Shown one piece after another: positions 22,201 to 31,384 of a stretch of DNA of 64,000 bases (position 1 is its first letter; every line of letters begins with the position of its first letter). The notes beneath the pieces are model-generated. The model saw only the letters and a program-made list of their open reading frames with translations. It searched no databases and was not told the DNA's origin. The position numbers and the translations under genes are program-made. The DNA lies in assembly GCA_027382625.1 (NCBI GenBank), contig JAJKFJ010022701.1, positions 1 through 64,000 on the forward strand. Direction: 5' to 3'. This stretch comes from Tetmemena sp. SeJ-2015 (taxonomy: Eukaryota > Ciliophora > Spirotrichea > Sporadotrichida > Oxytrichidae).

Positions 22201-25200
22201 TTGAACACACTCCTCCAAAGTTACAACTCTCAAGCATGGAGTCTTGCTTTGAGCTAGCTGAAACTTTACTGACACCATACACTAAGGCTTCTGATTCATG
22301 AACTCAATCTTCCTCTTCTTCTCCTCTTGCTTCTCTTAGCTGGCACCATCTTTAAAGTTTCTTTATCCTCAATTACGAACTCAGCCATGTGCTTCTTCTC
22401 CATGTGTTTCTTGAGGAAAGCAGAGTGAGAGAATGTCTGCTCACAAGTTGAGCAAGGATAGCGACCGTCCACTTTCTAATGCTTCATATAGATCTTAGGT
22501 TTGTCTGAGTGGACTTCCTTGATGTGCCGCTTGAGGCTCTGAGGATATTCGAACTGTCATTGACATTACTCGCATCAAAAAGTTTCTTCTCCTCATTGAT
22601 CTCTGGAGCAGCAACAAGAGGAGCATCAGGTGCGATAGTTTAAACGCCCACCAACTTCTCAACTAAGAATTTCTAAATTGAATGACTAAGCTATACTAAC
22701 TCAACCACGGATAAACATGTATTTTATCTTCTTAAACCAGTCAGAATTTAAATATATATATATATTGCAAATCCCCCGCCTTTTTATTAAGCTTAACAAA
22801 TTGCAACATTTTTTTTAAAAAAATTTAAAGAGAGAATTACAATTAGCTGAAAGATTTTTTATAAATTCATGAATAAAGATTCATAAAACTTTACTTTAAT
22901 ATTTAGCCAAATTAATTTTTAAAACTATTAAACACTTCCCGTTTAAAAGAAGAGAAACTTAGAATTATTTCCTTGCACTATTCAATTACTTTAAGTACAA
23001 GAATCTTTAAATTTGTTTGCGAAACTTGAAAACCTAGTAGTAAATGATTATATAAATGGTATCTGAATTGAGAACGGCACTTGACTTATTTATTATATTA
23101 AGAACGTCAAAATTAACTCTAATATCATTTTACAATCTTGTTATAAGCTTGAGATCAATAAGAGAAAATGATGATGATGAATGATGAATAATTGAGCATG
23201 TAAAAGAATAATCAAGTTCCAACCTCTTTATAGAGATCAGACTTAATTAAACAACTCAAGCATTATTAAATAGGACTTCCGGAGGAAGATTAGAGATTAG
23301 GAATTAGAGTGATTTAAATATTGCCCTATGGGGTGGGTCTGACTATTTAATACCCCTACCTGTCCCCCTCATAAATATGGGGGCTCATACGGTCTCCCTC
23401 GAATGCATCACCGGTACTCTCTAGACGTACTGACCACTGACCAGGGGGGACCACAGCCGATAGCCGCAAGAGGACGCATGCCACTCACTGCACAGGGCAA
23501 TGGCCAGGAATCCCTGCCAAGAGAAAATGAATTTAAGGATTTTAAAGGTCAAATTAATCCAATGAAGAAAATAAATGAATAAGTTTCATAATTAAGAATT
23601 CACTCTATAATAAAAATACCACTCGCTTTATATCAGATTTAAACTTGATCGAAGTAAAATTATTTGATAGATGTTAAAAAAAAAAAATTTACCTTGTTCC
23701 TGTACCTCCTATACTAAATTTATTTGTAAGCATTTTGAAATAAAAGATTTTTAGGGTTGCTAAATCTACTTTAACTATGTGGGTAGATTCCTTAAGCTAT
23801 TCTAAACTTAGTACGGAAGATCATTTTCTTATGTACAAGCCGCCTGCTACGTAGCTTTCATAATCATAGAGGATACATCACACTCAGAACTTGATCATTA
23901 ACTAGAACAATTTTAACCTATAACTAAATGAATTGATTAGAGCAGATGCAAGGATAAATCATGTTATTCCTTCTCAGACTTAAATAAATATTGCAGATTA
24001 TAAAATTTTATATAAAATTATTAAAAAGACCCCACATTGAGATAAATCTCCTTTTAGTTCTCTTTTTCCTTTAAAATTTGCACTTTTTCTATTTTATTCT
24101 ATTAAATAATGTTGCAGGCCTCTTAGAAGTTTAATAGCTAAAATATTGAATAAAGATAAAATAATTTTTCCCGCTTTATTATAATGACTTAATTAAGTTT
24201 TCCATTTAAAAAATTAGATGATAAAAATAATTAAGGAATTAGTTTATGATGAAAAAAGATAATCTATTAAATAATTTGTATTATCAGAAGCATTTATTTT
24301 GTCACAATTTAGTTTTAATAAAAGGGCAGATATGAATGAGTGATTTCGAAAATAAATTTCTCAAATTAAAAATGAATTAAATAAGTATTTTAGCTAATAT
24401 TAATTTGATTTGTCAATGTTAAGACTATTTTAATGAAAATGGGTTTTGGGAGAAGAGAACTGTCGCAATAGCTGCAGCCTAAGAAAAAATTAAGTCTTTC
24501 TGGATTTGTGGAGATACTCGAAGTAATTTTTCAAAACTATAAGTTAAAGAAAATGAAAATATTTATTGCTATTTTTAATCAAGATCTTGGAGAGTAAATG
24601 CATGAACCAATGCAGTAAAAGAAGAGTTAGCTACTCATATATTCGCCGAAAAGAGATAAAATTGCACATTGACGCAAAATCTAGAACTCTAAAGTTGTTT
24701 TTAGGACGATGATAGTATTTCTAAAATAACTTTCACGATAATTCTATCTTCACCATTTAATATTTTTATCCTTTTGAAATGATGGAAAGAGTTATTAGAA
24801 CTTAGTGAACTTAGGTAGAAGTTTGAGAAATGAGTTCTTTGTTCCGAGTTTTAGCATCTTTATAGTAGCACCTGAATTCAAAAAGTAAACTGCTGTGGAA
24901 AAAATTTGATATCTAGTTTCAAATACGAATTGATTACTGTTTTGAAAAACGAAGCTTGATTATTGTATACTTGTAGCCAATGAAAGGGCCTACTCCAAAT
25001 GTTAGTTCCTTGTTACAATTTTAATATGAGATGATGAATGAGAGCATGATCAATTGTAATGATGGGTCAATCTTTCTTAATAAAAGTTTAATCTAAAAAA
25101 AACTAATGAGGGAAGCTCAGGCAACTTTATCATCAATTATGAAAGTGAAAAGATTTCGATCCACTCTAGAGCTTCTATTTTCCTCACCATCGCTTGTTAC

Positions 25201-26040
25201 ATCATTCCTAATATCAAACTCATGCCTTTCATAAAGAAAGGCTACCTCAATTAAAGACCAAAGCCAGAGTAAGAGAATGGTAGACCTAAAAGTTTAAAAT
25301 ACAACATTTGATTTCAAATTAGAAGAACCTCTCGGTAGTATTCCTTTGTTTTGGAATTTAATATTCCGATTCTTATGCAGAGTTCACATTTCCAGAGGTG
25401 TCGCAGTCAAAATTATAGTTCAATGTAAGCGCTATACGGTTTCATCCAAAAGACAATAATTTCATACATGTATTCTATTTACCCATCATAAACTACTAGA
25501 AGCCAGACCAATTACATTATAATAATTTTATAATTGTTGGTATAGCATAACTAAGCTAAGAGATTCTTTCGTGATAAAGTTCATACTAAAATTAAATAAA
25601 CTATCTATCCAATTAATCTCATAATGAAACACCTTACACTCATTCTAATGGACATCAATTTACAAATTTTAATGAATTACTTTAACTAAACTCCTATTTT
25701 AATTAAATTTTTAACTTTAATAAAAAATAATGAGACTACTACTACTACTTCCATCAATTTTTTAATGATAATTTGAGTTTTGAATCTACGTTTGCTTTGA
25801 TATGCTCTGCCCTCATGACTTTGCCAAAAGATCCCTGTCCAAGAGAGCCATAGAAAGTGAAGTACTCGTTTATATCTCTAACTTTCTTGAATCCCTTGAA
25901 GTCCTTGAAGGAGAGGATTCTTCTGATCTACTCCTTATAAAATAATTATTGAGTTTCTTGGAAGGTTTACGCTCCATGTCGTAATTTGGAGCGACTCCTT
26001 AGTCGTTGCGTAAACAGCAGTTTGTGATGATTGATCCCAT
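13784..26040 (-). CDS. Calcium-dependent protein kinase (CDPK), split over 12 kb of germline DNA
   Basis: Ser/Thr kinase fused to four EF-hands. ATG at 26040 gives MGSIITNCC (Gly2, Cys: acylation). Then FYGSLGQGSFGKVM (glycine loop, 25.8 kb), VDCAVKIIEKKK (21.3 kb), IVHRDIKPENILL with an intron (20802-20886), ITDFGFACFYD, GSPLYMAPEII, DIWSIGVIVYILLSG. EF-hands follow: LDTSKDGILSLEE, MDQDGNGVIDYTEF, DSDGSGAITIDE and, completed only across a 5.5-kb IES, DKDNDNQISFDE. Ends LKKKHLKK, TGA 13784-13786. About 500 residues. Pieces are in order but separated by at least seven IESs; the EF1-EF2 junction (19925-20065) is unresolved. Confidence 0.85.
13983..15190 (+). CDS. DDE transposase, Tc1/mariner-IS630 superfamily, frame-broken
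   Basis: Helix-turn-helix region GLTYPQVASILGFPVG about 14260-14320. First acidic motif in GYIDESN about 14655-14680. Second Asp in IIIMDNLSIHKS (14890-14930) and Glu in NPIERLWALLKQDW (14990-15035), so the DDE triad is present. TAG reads as Gln in FLQELGPRLQPGS just before the second Asp, so the element is adapted to the ciliate code. At least two frame changes lie between 14180 and 14830. They could be decay, sequence error or small IESs. A normal family member has about 300-350 residues, which fits the span. Confidence 0.65.
15199..15741 (-). CDS. Transposon-borne ORF, basic/coiled-coil, unknown
   Basis: ATG 15741 (MEVPGARDSEKIRL) to TGA 15199-15201, 180 residues with TAA/TAG as Gln. Basic centre (KATQRMMRLKDARNRIEKQ) and Gln-rich tail. 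No family recognised. Same strand and style as the next two ORFs, suggesting one accessory module of the element. Confidence 0.5.
16174..17511 (-). CDS. Transposon-borne coiled-coil ORF, unknown
   Basis: One frame from ATG 17511 (MRKASARKVTIIECAEF) to TGA 16174-16176, about 445 residues, open only if TAA/TAG are Gln. Basic Trp/Tyr-containing N-terminal part, then LEFMLEANKFILVNYDEVP, then an acidic coiled coil (FEEVRLEDQMEEEEMREV) and a Ser/Ala/Gln-rich tail. Helical, perhaps a structural or DNA-binding accessory protein; no family recognised. A TGA sits in frame shortly upstream of the start, so the protein may be longer with a frameshift. Confidence 0.5.
17591..18179 (-). CDS. Transposon-borne ORF(s), overlapping frames
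   Basis: One frame runs from ATG 18179 (MQVSRPRQEHQPES) to TGA 17832-17834. A second, overlapping frame runs from ATG 17890 (MESKSNITPPPLHTEL) to TGA 17591-17593 and contains LKKICAKISNQRNSLAKIG. They look like two pieces of one protein with a frameshift, leading towards the ORF at 17511. Function unknown. Confidence 0.4.
18255..18629 (-). CDS. Transposon-borne ORF, unknown
   Basis: ATG 18629 (MENSLGELIDKHMIGEAI), open past 18255 if TAA is Gln. C-terminal part is basic and helical (RAALRLEEQQKIRVEGEN). No family recognised. Lies at the edge of the G/C-run zone, so the sequence may be unreliable. Confidence 0.35.
   Translation of the reverse strand: MENSLGELIDKHMIGEAIHYKKTPSSLIAATLIARESSAAQASRPLKSGKCSQLCHLPDATHTYLQELNKLRLNTRGFQGMILSNMRAALRLEEQQKIRVEGENRNKRMRGLLEKVKSICRKLK
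19226..19257. repeat. TAC trinucleotide microsatellite
   Basis: About eleven TAC units at the right end of the transposon-bearing IES. A shorter CTA/TAC run is at 25736-25750, at the far end of the next large IES of the same gene. Confidence 0.9.
19453..19630 (-). other. IES, pointer ATCTTT (plus strand)
   Basis: ATCTTT at 19453-19458 and 19625-19630; joining gives QHGDRKDESLWEELMREVD in frame between EF-hands 3 and 4. Confidence 0.85.
19745..19839 (-). other. IES, pointer AACTT (plus strand)
   Basis: AACTT at 19745-19749 and 19835-19839; joining gives TAAIDKVAILNKKNLVSAF. Confidence 0.82.
20716..20755 (-). other. IES, pointer AAGGTT (plus strand)
   Basis: AAGGTT at 20716-20721 and 20750-20755; joining gives EDDDTNLDIKITDFGFA, the kinase DFG region. 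Confidence 0.88.
21084..21232 (-). other. IES, pointer AGT (plus strand)
   Basis: AGT at 21084-21086 and 21230-21232; joining gives LRVLEETHPHIMRIFML. Confidence 0.75.
21378..22680 (-). CDS. C2H2 zinc-finger plus divergent protein kinase, nested in a CDPK IES
   Basis: N-terminal part: two C2H2-like fingers, CEQCQ(TGA)QFEYPQSLKRH and YPCSTCEQTFSHSAFLKKH, then a basic linker. Kinase part: a poorly conserved N-lobe, then [12 protein letters not shown] (catalytic Asp, Lys and Asn present), VIDFNRVV where DFG is DFN, GTAGYFPQRQTW in place of the APE segment, and WDIWSIVAIILECD. The tail LSEIEEALKGIKFREYE is open to TGA 21378-21380. A TGA falls in the first finger at an otherwise perfect C-x2-C-x12-H-x4-H spacing. 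Frame changes near 22330 (AAGAGG repeats 11 nt apart would fix it), near 21630 and upstream of the first finger. Start uncertain. Confidence 0.6.
22740..24429. other. Germline-limited AT-rich DNA with a GC island
   Basis: Part of the 4.4-kb IES. Mostly AT-rich without frames. An island at about 23325-23520 is much richer in G and C, with C and G runs and no ORF; origin unknown. Confidence 0.45.
24430..25627 (+). CDS. Coding-like plus-strand sequence inside the IES, unrecognised
   Basis: Reads MGFGRRELSQQLQPKKK, then after an interruption KILESKCMNQCSKRRVSYSY. One frame is open from ATG 24979 to TGA about 25627, while a competing frame over 25110-25320 gives RASIFLTIACYIIPNIKLM, which looks more protein-like. 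So the true frame is unclear and IESs are likely. Could be a nested gene, an MDS of a distant gene, or decay. Confidence 0.3.
25934..25959 (-). other. Short IES, pointer CTT (plus strand)
   Basis: CTT at 25934-25936 and 25957-25959; deleting 23 nt gives KPSKEQIRRILSFKDFKG, fixing the CDPK N-terminus. Confidence 0.75.
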
Positions 26041-26460
26041 TTCTAGCTTTATTACTATTATCAATCTACACAAATCACACCTACTTTACTTTCCAATAAT
26101 AAAATTATTTTGCCATTTTTTATAAAACAAAAGATTATGTAAGTTCAGTACAACTCCAAATATGATGAAAATAATAATTTATTTTAATTCAAGTTGAAAC
26201 TAAAATTATGTTAATGATTGAAAAACTTATTACTTCATCAAAATAAAATAAAATATAAAGGACCTTATATATCATGGTTTAAATATACTTTACTTAAAAA
26301 TAAGTTAAATTTTTAGAATTAAGATAATTTTAAAATTTAATGATATTCTATTAAGATCTAGGGTTACATCAACTTTAATTTACATCCTCTACTACCCTTT
26401 CGAGTTAAGAAATTAGATCAAGTACAAGCTCCACTATGCTCTGTTTTTCATTTTCTATCA

Positions 26461-29400
26461 TCACTCCCACATCAAAAATTAAAGATATAAATCGTAATCT
26501 TTTTCTGAATCTGATAATTTCTAGAGCTTGTAGAATTCTTCTTCTAGCTGGTCGATCTGCTGTTTGATTTTTTCGCAGTGAAACAGAGTCATACCAAGAG
26601 CTCTTTCCATGAGTGTTTGCTGCTTCTCTGTCAGATTAGATCTTGCTTAGTAGGCCTTATTTTGCTCTCTCTTGAGTTTCTCTTTAAAATATAACTTGCT
26701 CGAGCAGGGATTTACTGATCTCAACAGATGAATCGTTGTTAATGGCTGTCTTCTATTTCTAAAGGGCGATTCCAATTGTGGATTTTCTCTTCTTCCATTT
26801 AGTAGCTTCTGCGTTTATAATGCTTTACAGGGTTTTTATGCTCTTGTTCTGTCTCATTAATTGCTCCCTATATCAAATTAATGTATTAATAGATACGTTT
26901 GCTTGCTGCTGATTGAGTAGTTTCTATCATCAGTCTTTCGAACCTCTGCTGCTTATTTATCAGCCACTTCCTGATTAAAAAGAGTACAAAAGGAAATAAA
27001 TTTAGCTTTTCTTGCTCGATCTCTTTTGACTCTCTGTCTTTAGGCTTGGCATCCTTCTAGTTTTGAGCGTTGTTCTTGAGCCAGGCGAATCTTGACTGGT
27101 ACTTGGTGCTAATGAAACCATCTTCAATTATTCCAATGAACATGTTAACAGCCACTCTATAAGAATGTCATAAACAACGAGGTATTATTCTTACGCATAG
27201 CCAATAAACACATAGATATAGAGGAATAGCATCCCAACCAGCAAATCTATCGCAGCCAGGTCTCTGAAGCAGTCTTGCAACTCATCTCCATTGATCATGG
27301 AATAGAGATGCATTGCACTCCACGAAAAGCTTTGGTACTTGTTTGAAAGAGGGAATAAGGTAGTTGCTAGTAACACTGCACCAATATACATGGGAAACAC
27401 TCCAATGCAAGTCTTAATGATGTTAGGCACAGCTGCAATCAAGGTCTTACTGATGAACGAATATCGAGAGTAGTACTCAAAATACTGAATGAGAGAGACC
27501 CATGCAAGCATACACCCAAATCCACACAAGTATTCGCTGATGTGCAGTCCAAAGTAATCCAACAATTATATTTAAGTAGCTCTTGAGGATGAAGAACAGA
27601 GCAGCAAAGATCTAAATGATGTTCGCTACGAATTGAACAATAGACCAGTACTTAAATAGCTTAGCTTTGTCGCTGAAAGTCAAATCATCCCAATTTATCT
27701 TGAAGTCGATCTACTTGTCCTCATTGGACTCATTTTCAAAATCTTGCTAGATAGTATTCAGCTCATCTTGGATGTCATTAAGCTTATCGTTCCAGTCCTT
27801 AGAGTCATCTTCATCGTTCACTTTCTATATAAAAGAAATTATGTTGGAAGGATGCTAGTCTTTTTAATTTTAGGAGTTGGTAGTGGGGAGTAAGATTCTC
27901 AAATTAAAACTAGCCAAATTATTTCAATATAATATCTATATATTTAAGAGGATTATAATTTATTGAACAATATTGCCTCTCTTTCTCTATTTGCTCTTCA
28001 ATCTTCTTTTTCAAGTCCTCTTTGGTAGTAGGTGCAGGCTTGAGACTTAAATTAATTAAATCTTAGTAAAATTATTTAACTTTGTACCAAGGACTGACTG
28101 TTAAGAGTCTTTGCCCTATCAGGCATGGCCTTAGAGTTGAAGTTAGATTGAGAGTCATTTCTTCGATTGGTGACAGAGTACTGTATGGAATCCTGTCTGT
28201 CCAACAAATTAGCCTTCATTCACAATTTATAGTTAAGACTTAAGTACTAATTTGCTATGTCATTTATAAATTGAAGGAGACTGCTGGTATAGTGATCCTA
28301 CCCTATTTTCAGGTTAGTTCCTAGGAAGGTAGGGGCTGCTGCCCTTCATGGATCCAAGATACTGAGAGTTCTTCCTCTGCATATCTCTATAGCTGTTTGA
28401 AAGAGTTAGGCTGCTGTTTCTTTTGAAAGTGTGCTGCTTCTTAGATGCATTCTGCTATGTCTGGATATTCTGGCTGCTGTCATTTATCATAGACCGACTC
28501 TGTAGATTTGGCAAGATCATAGTTCCATCAGGAGTCACACTCTCACTCTTAGTAAAAATAAAAGTATAAGGGGGGATGAATGACTACTTCATGGAAGGGT
28601 CTAAATCGTTATCATCTCCAAACAGCCCCTCAGTTTCCAATTGCAACTGCTGGTAGTTCCTTCTCATTCTTCTGTAAATAGAAGTAATAAATGCTTGCCA
28701 CATTCGTGAAGTACTTAATGATGAGGATTAGCGATATCAGAGAGAAGAATAAATTGAACACTGGAATCCAAACCATGTTTGCCCATGCACTGTCACTGTC
28801 AAGCGAGCAAATCATCCTTTCCATCTTCAGAGTCAATTTTATATACCCTCTGTCTTTGAAGTCGTAGATCTGCTTCTCATCATTTTAATTATAATAAACA
28901 GCTATAAGTCCCACTCATAGCAATTAGCAGTGGCAGGAGCTTCCTCTGGAATATAGTTGACTACTCTGTAGTTGATGGTGAAGGATACGATCTGATTTAG
29001 CAAATCAGCAAGCTAAGTATCGTTTCCTTCACCAAAGGGTCCCATGTTCTTATCATTCAGAGTCTCATTAATTACGTCCTAGTCAGTCTGATACTCTGAA
29101 GGGAGGTAATAGTACCTGATTACGATGTCGTTGTATTTAGTATGATCGTATGAGGTGATATTATAAGTCTCTATTGTAGTCTTAGCCTCTAGGTTGTAGA
29201 AATTATTGATTGAGGAGTTGACGGTCTGTTTGAGCTGTGACCTGGAATAGATATACTTTTCATAGACGATGTCTTGCTTGTTGTATTAGGCCTAGTGCTT
29301 GTTTAAGCATAAGGTTTTATCTTACGTCATCACCTTCACTGTTGAAGAAGTTGTAGTAGAATACGTTAGACTGAGTGAGAGAATACCCACCCGTGGTCTC

Positions 29401-29731
29401 AACAACTGCTATGATCTGAAGGGTGGTTAGGAAAACTATGATGAGGTGCACCATCATCTTCCAAGGGAACAGATCTATTGAAATTACTCTTACTATAGCT
29501 TTATTCCTTACTATACTTCTTGTATTTCTAGATTGCGCCCATCCTGATCTCGTCATTCAAGGGAATGGCTCTGTCACCTGTAGTTGAGGCTTCTGACTTC
29601 ATGCTATCTCACATTGATGAAGGCTTTTCTTTGAGCTTTGAGCTATCCCTTTTGTCTCCAAGTAGTCTTGCTTGCTTGCCTTCCTTTTAATATAAAATGT
29701 TTTGCTCGTCTTAGTCGAACTTAAACTTCAT
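26461..29731 (-). CDS. Mucolipin-like TRP cation channel (TRPML/PKD superfamily)
   Basis: Endolysosomal-type cation channel by homology. ATG 29731 (MKFKFDQDEQN). TM1 IDLFPWKMMVHLIIVFLT; large extracytosolic loop with LPSEYQTDQDVINE; TM2 VFNLFFSLISLILIIKYF. A long Ser/Gln-rich cytosolic insert (28600-27850) follows, then ISEYLCGFGCMLAWVSLI and SFISKTLIAAVPNIIKT. Pore helix/filter is LYSMINGDELQDCF, TM6 LFLYIYVFIGYA, then MFIGIIEDGF. C-terminal coiled coil ends FLMWE, TGA 26461-26463. Introns 29292-29325 and 27157-27194. IESs at six or more points each restore the frame. The TM2-TM3 cytosolic insert is unusual for TRPML and has one unresolved break near 28235. Confidence 0.83.
27552..27578 (-). 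other. IES, pointer AAGTA (plus strand)
   Basis: AAGTA at 27552-27556 and 27574-27578; deleting 22 nt gives FFILKSYFGLHISEYLCGF. Confidence 0.8.
28045..28082 (-). other. IES, pointer ACTT (plus strand)
   Basis: ACTT at 28045-28048 and 28079-28082; joining gives QSLVQSLKPAPTTKEDLK. Confidence 0.7.
28650..28674 (-). other. IES, pointer CTG (plus strand)
   Basis: CTG at 28650-28652 and 28672-28674; deleting 22 nt gives YYFYLQQLQLETEGLFGD. Confidence 0.65.
28859..28910 (-). other. IES, pointer AAGTC (plus strand)
   Basis: AAGTC at 28859-28863 and 28906-28910; deleting 47 nt gives NCYEWDFKDRGYIKLTL. An alternative pair with repeat ATGAG also restores the frame but loses the Trp. Confidence 0.7.
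29552..29576 (-). other. IES, pointer GTCA (plus strand)
   Basis: GTCA at 29552-29555 and 29573-29576; deleting 21 nt removes an in-frame TGA and gives QLQVTRSGWAQSRNT. Confidence 0.78.
29587..29626 (-). other. IES, pointer AGGCTT (plus strand)
   Basis: AGGCTT at 29587-29592 and 29621-29626; deleting 34 nt joins LKEKP to QLQVT and brings the channel frame into register. Confidence 0.8.
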
Positions 29732-29822
29732 TGATAATTAATAATTCTCATAATCTCATAATGTCTTATATCCTTCAGGCATCTTTTGAAGTTGAAACTG
29801 AGTGTCAAACTTTTTCTCTTAT

Positions 29823-30115
29823 AGGAAAGGTATGCGTGCCTTTTGACCCCAAGCAAGTGTTCAACTTCGATATTACACATAATAAGTATTTAATATTTCC
29901 AAGGTACCTTCACTCTCTCAAGTGGTTGACGAGATAGGGTAGTCCAGGAGCGGTGAGGTGCCTTGCCTCCAACCCTCAACTGTAGTATTCTAAGAATTCC
30001 TTAAGAAGATCAAAGCGGGCAACATCCAGGAATTCAAAAACAACAGAGAACAGAATGGTAAGAATACTTTATATGCATTCTAACTTGTACAATAGATGAG
30101 GAGATCAATTTTTGA
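29823..30115 (+). CDS. PRIM1: DNA primase small subunit, C-terminal MDS (displaced upstream)
   Basis: Reads GKVCVPFDPKQVFNFDISK then VPSLSQVVDEIGQ, which is the segment that follows HPKTG in the eukaryotic primase catalytic subunit. Contains an IES (29870-29897, pointer ATATT) and an intron (30058-30095). Ends at TGA 30113-30115. Its 5' pointer AGG (29823-29825) matches AGG at 35443-35445, where the HPKTG-ending MDS stops. Joining gives HPKTGKVCVPFDP in frame. An ATG at 29761 is open into it, but the upstream 60 bases do not fit the family. Confidence 0.85.
29870..29897 (+). other. IES, pointer ATATT
   Basis: ATATT at 29870-29874 and 29893-29897; deleting 23 nt gives FNFDISKVPSLSQVVDE. Confidence 0.82.
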
Positions 30116-30202
30116 GTGTATTATAAAGAAGCATAATTTATTTTAACCCAAACATTTCATTCGTTTTAATGTCTGAGATAAAATAAGTAAGGAATTATAA
30201 AA

Positions 30203-31340
30203 ATGAACAGAATCAAGAATGTGGAGAGGATCAACTAGCGGGAGCTGGAGACACTCACTCCCTATGAAGCTAGTTGGCACTATGAGTATAGAGACTCAGC
30301 TTACATATATGTGGGTGGTCTCAACTTTCGAATGAATGAAGGAGACATAGTCATCGTGTTAATCAACATACATATTTTTATTATGTGAATAGTGTTCTCT
30401 CAGTTTGGGGAAATAGTGGACTGTAGGTTGGCAAGAGACCAGGACACAGGAAAGTCAAAGGGCTTTGCATTCATCGCTTATGAAAACCAACTAAGTACGG
30501 TACTTGCAGTAGACAATTTGAATGGAATTGATCTGTGTGGACGGCAGATTAGTGTTGACCACGTAAAGCAGTACAAGATCCCAAGGGAGTATTTGCAAAC
30601 TGAGGACGAGAAGAAGCAGAGGAAAGCAAAGAAGAAGTTAATAGAGAAGTAGAAAGCCGAGCAAGCCAAGATTGACAAACTAAACTCAAACTAGCCCTTA
30701 GTGGATGAGGATGGAGACCTTATTCTTGATGAGAGTGATGAAAAAGAAGAAAACAGTAAAGACAATGCGTCTGATGAGGAGGAGTCTGATCAAGAGCAGT
30801 ACGAAGGCCTGACTGAACAGGAAATCGCTCAAATAAAATGGGAGAAGCAGCTCTACAAACCTTCAGGGCCAGATGGCAAGAGCTGGGGCAACTTCAGGAA
30901 ACTTAATGAGATGGACTTGAAAATCCTGGACGAGTTTAATAAGCACTAGTAAAAGATCAACAAGGTTATTATTATAAGCATTTTATTTTGTTAAGGAGTA
31001 GCAAGTAAGAGGGGATAAGTCAGATCCACTTGCCGAGTTGAGTTCTATAAATAAAAGAATAGAGTAAGTCTAGTAGAGCTAGAAGCAAGCTGAAATGAAT
31101 AAGTCAGCTGTCTTTGATGAAGACCAGAGGTGGGAGATGGAGCTAAGAGAGATGAATAGGCTGTAAGAGCAGGAGGATAAGAGAATCGGGGTAAAAACAA
31201 GGACCCATATCCAAAGAAAAGAGCTTAAGGGAAATAAAGAAAAAAAGAAGTCCAAAAGAAAAAAAAGGGACAAAAAAAAAAAGGATAAGAAATCTAAAAA
31301 AAAAGGGCGTCCATTTGTTAAGAGGGGCATTTAAGGAAGA
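30203..31340 (+). CDS. RNA-binding splicing factor, Ist3/Snu17 (RBMX2) type
   Basis: Single-RRM protein of the U2 snRNP-associated RES complex by homology. ATG 30203, [17 protein letters not shown]-terminal signature [20 protein letters not shown] with RNP2 [24 protein letters not shown] across an IES; RNP1 [34 protein letters not shown]. Then an acidic linker, [12 protein letters not shown], and a long Lys/Arg-rich tail after a second IES. The stop is uncertain because the tail frame stays open beyond 31340. It lies between two parts of the scrambled primase gene, same strand. Confidence 0.85.
30356..30394 (+). other. IES, pointer GTG
   Basis: GTG at 30356-30358 and 30392-30394; deleting 36 nt removes a TGA and gives [15 protein letters not shown], the family consensus spacing. 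Confidence 0.82.
30962..30996 (+). other. IES, pointer AAGG
   Basis: AAGG at 30962-30965 and 30993-30996; deleting 31 nt gives [18 protein letters not shown]. Confidence 0.7.
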
Positions 31341-31384
31341 CAAAATATTTTAGTGAATTAGGTTAAATAAGTGATAAAATTTAA

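Larger units (their letters stand above)
21322..25786 (-). other. 4.4-kb IES, pointer AATC, with a nested gene
   Basis: AATC at 21322-21325 and 25783-25786; joining gives AEHIKANVDCAVKIIEKKK, linking the glycine loop to the catalytic Lys. The interval holds a zinc-finger/kinase gene and other coding-like sequence. Confidence 0.78.

Noticed and set aside
26673..26745. Repeat GAGCAA (minus strand) as the pointer fixing the TRPML tail frame
   Set aside because: An AAG pair removing 13 nt also restores the frame and keeps a better coiled coil (EQEKLKREQNKAYQ); the two cannot be separated, so neither is listed as a feature.
29761..29822. ATG 29761 as start of a small independent gene
   Set aside because: The following residues align with the primase C-terminus from 29823 on; the first 20 residues match nothing and precede the AGG pointer.
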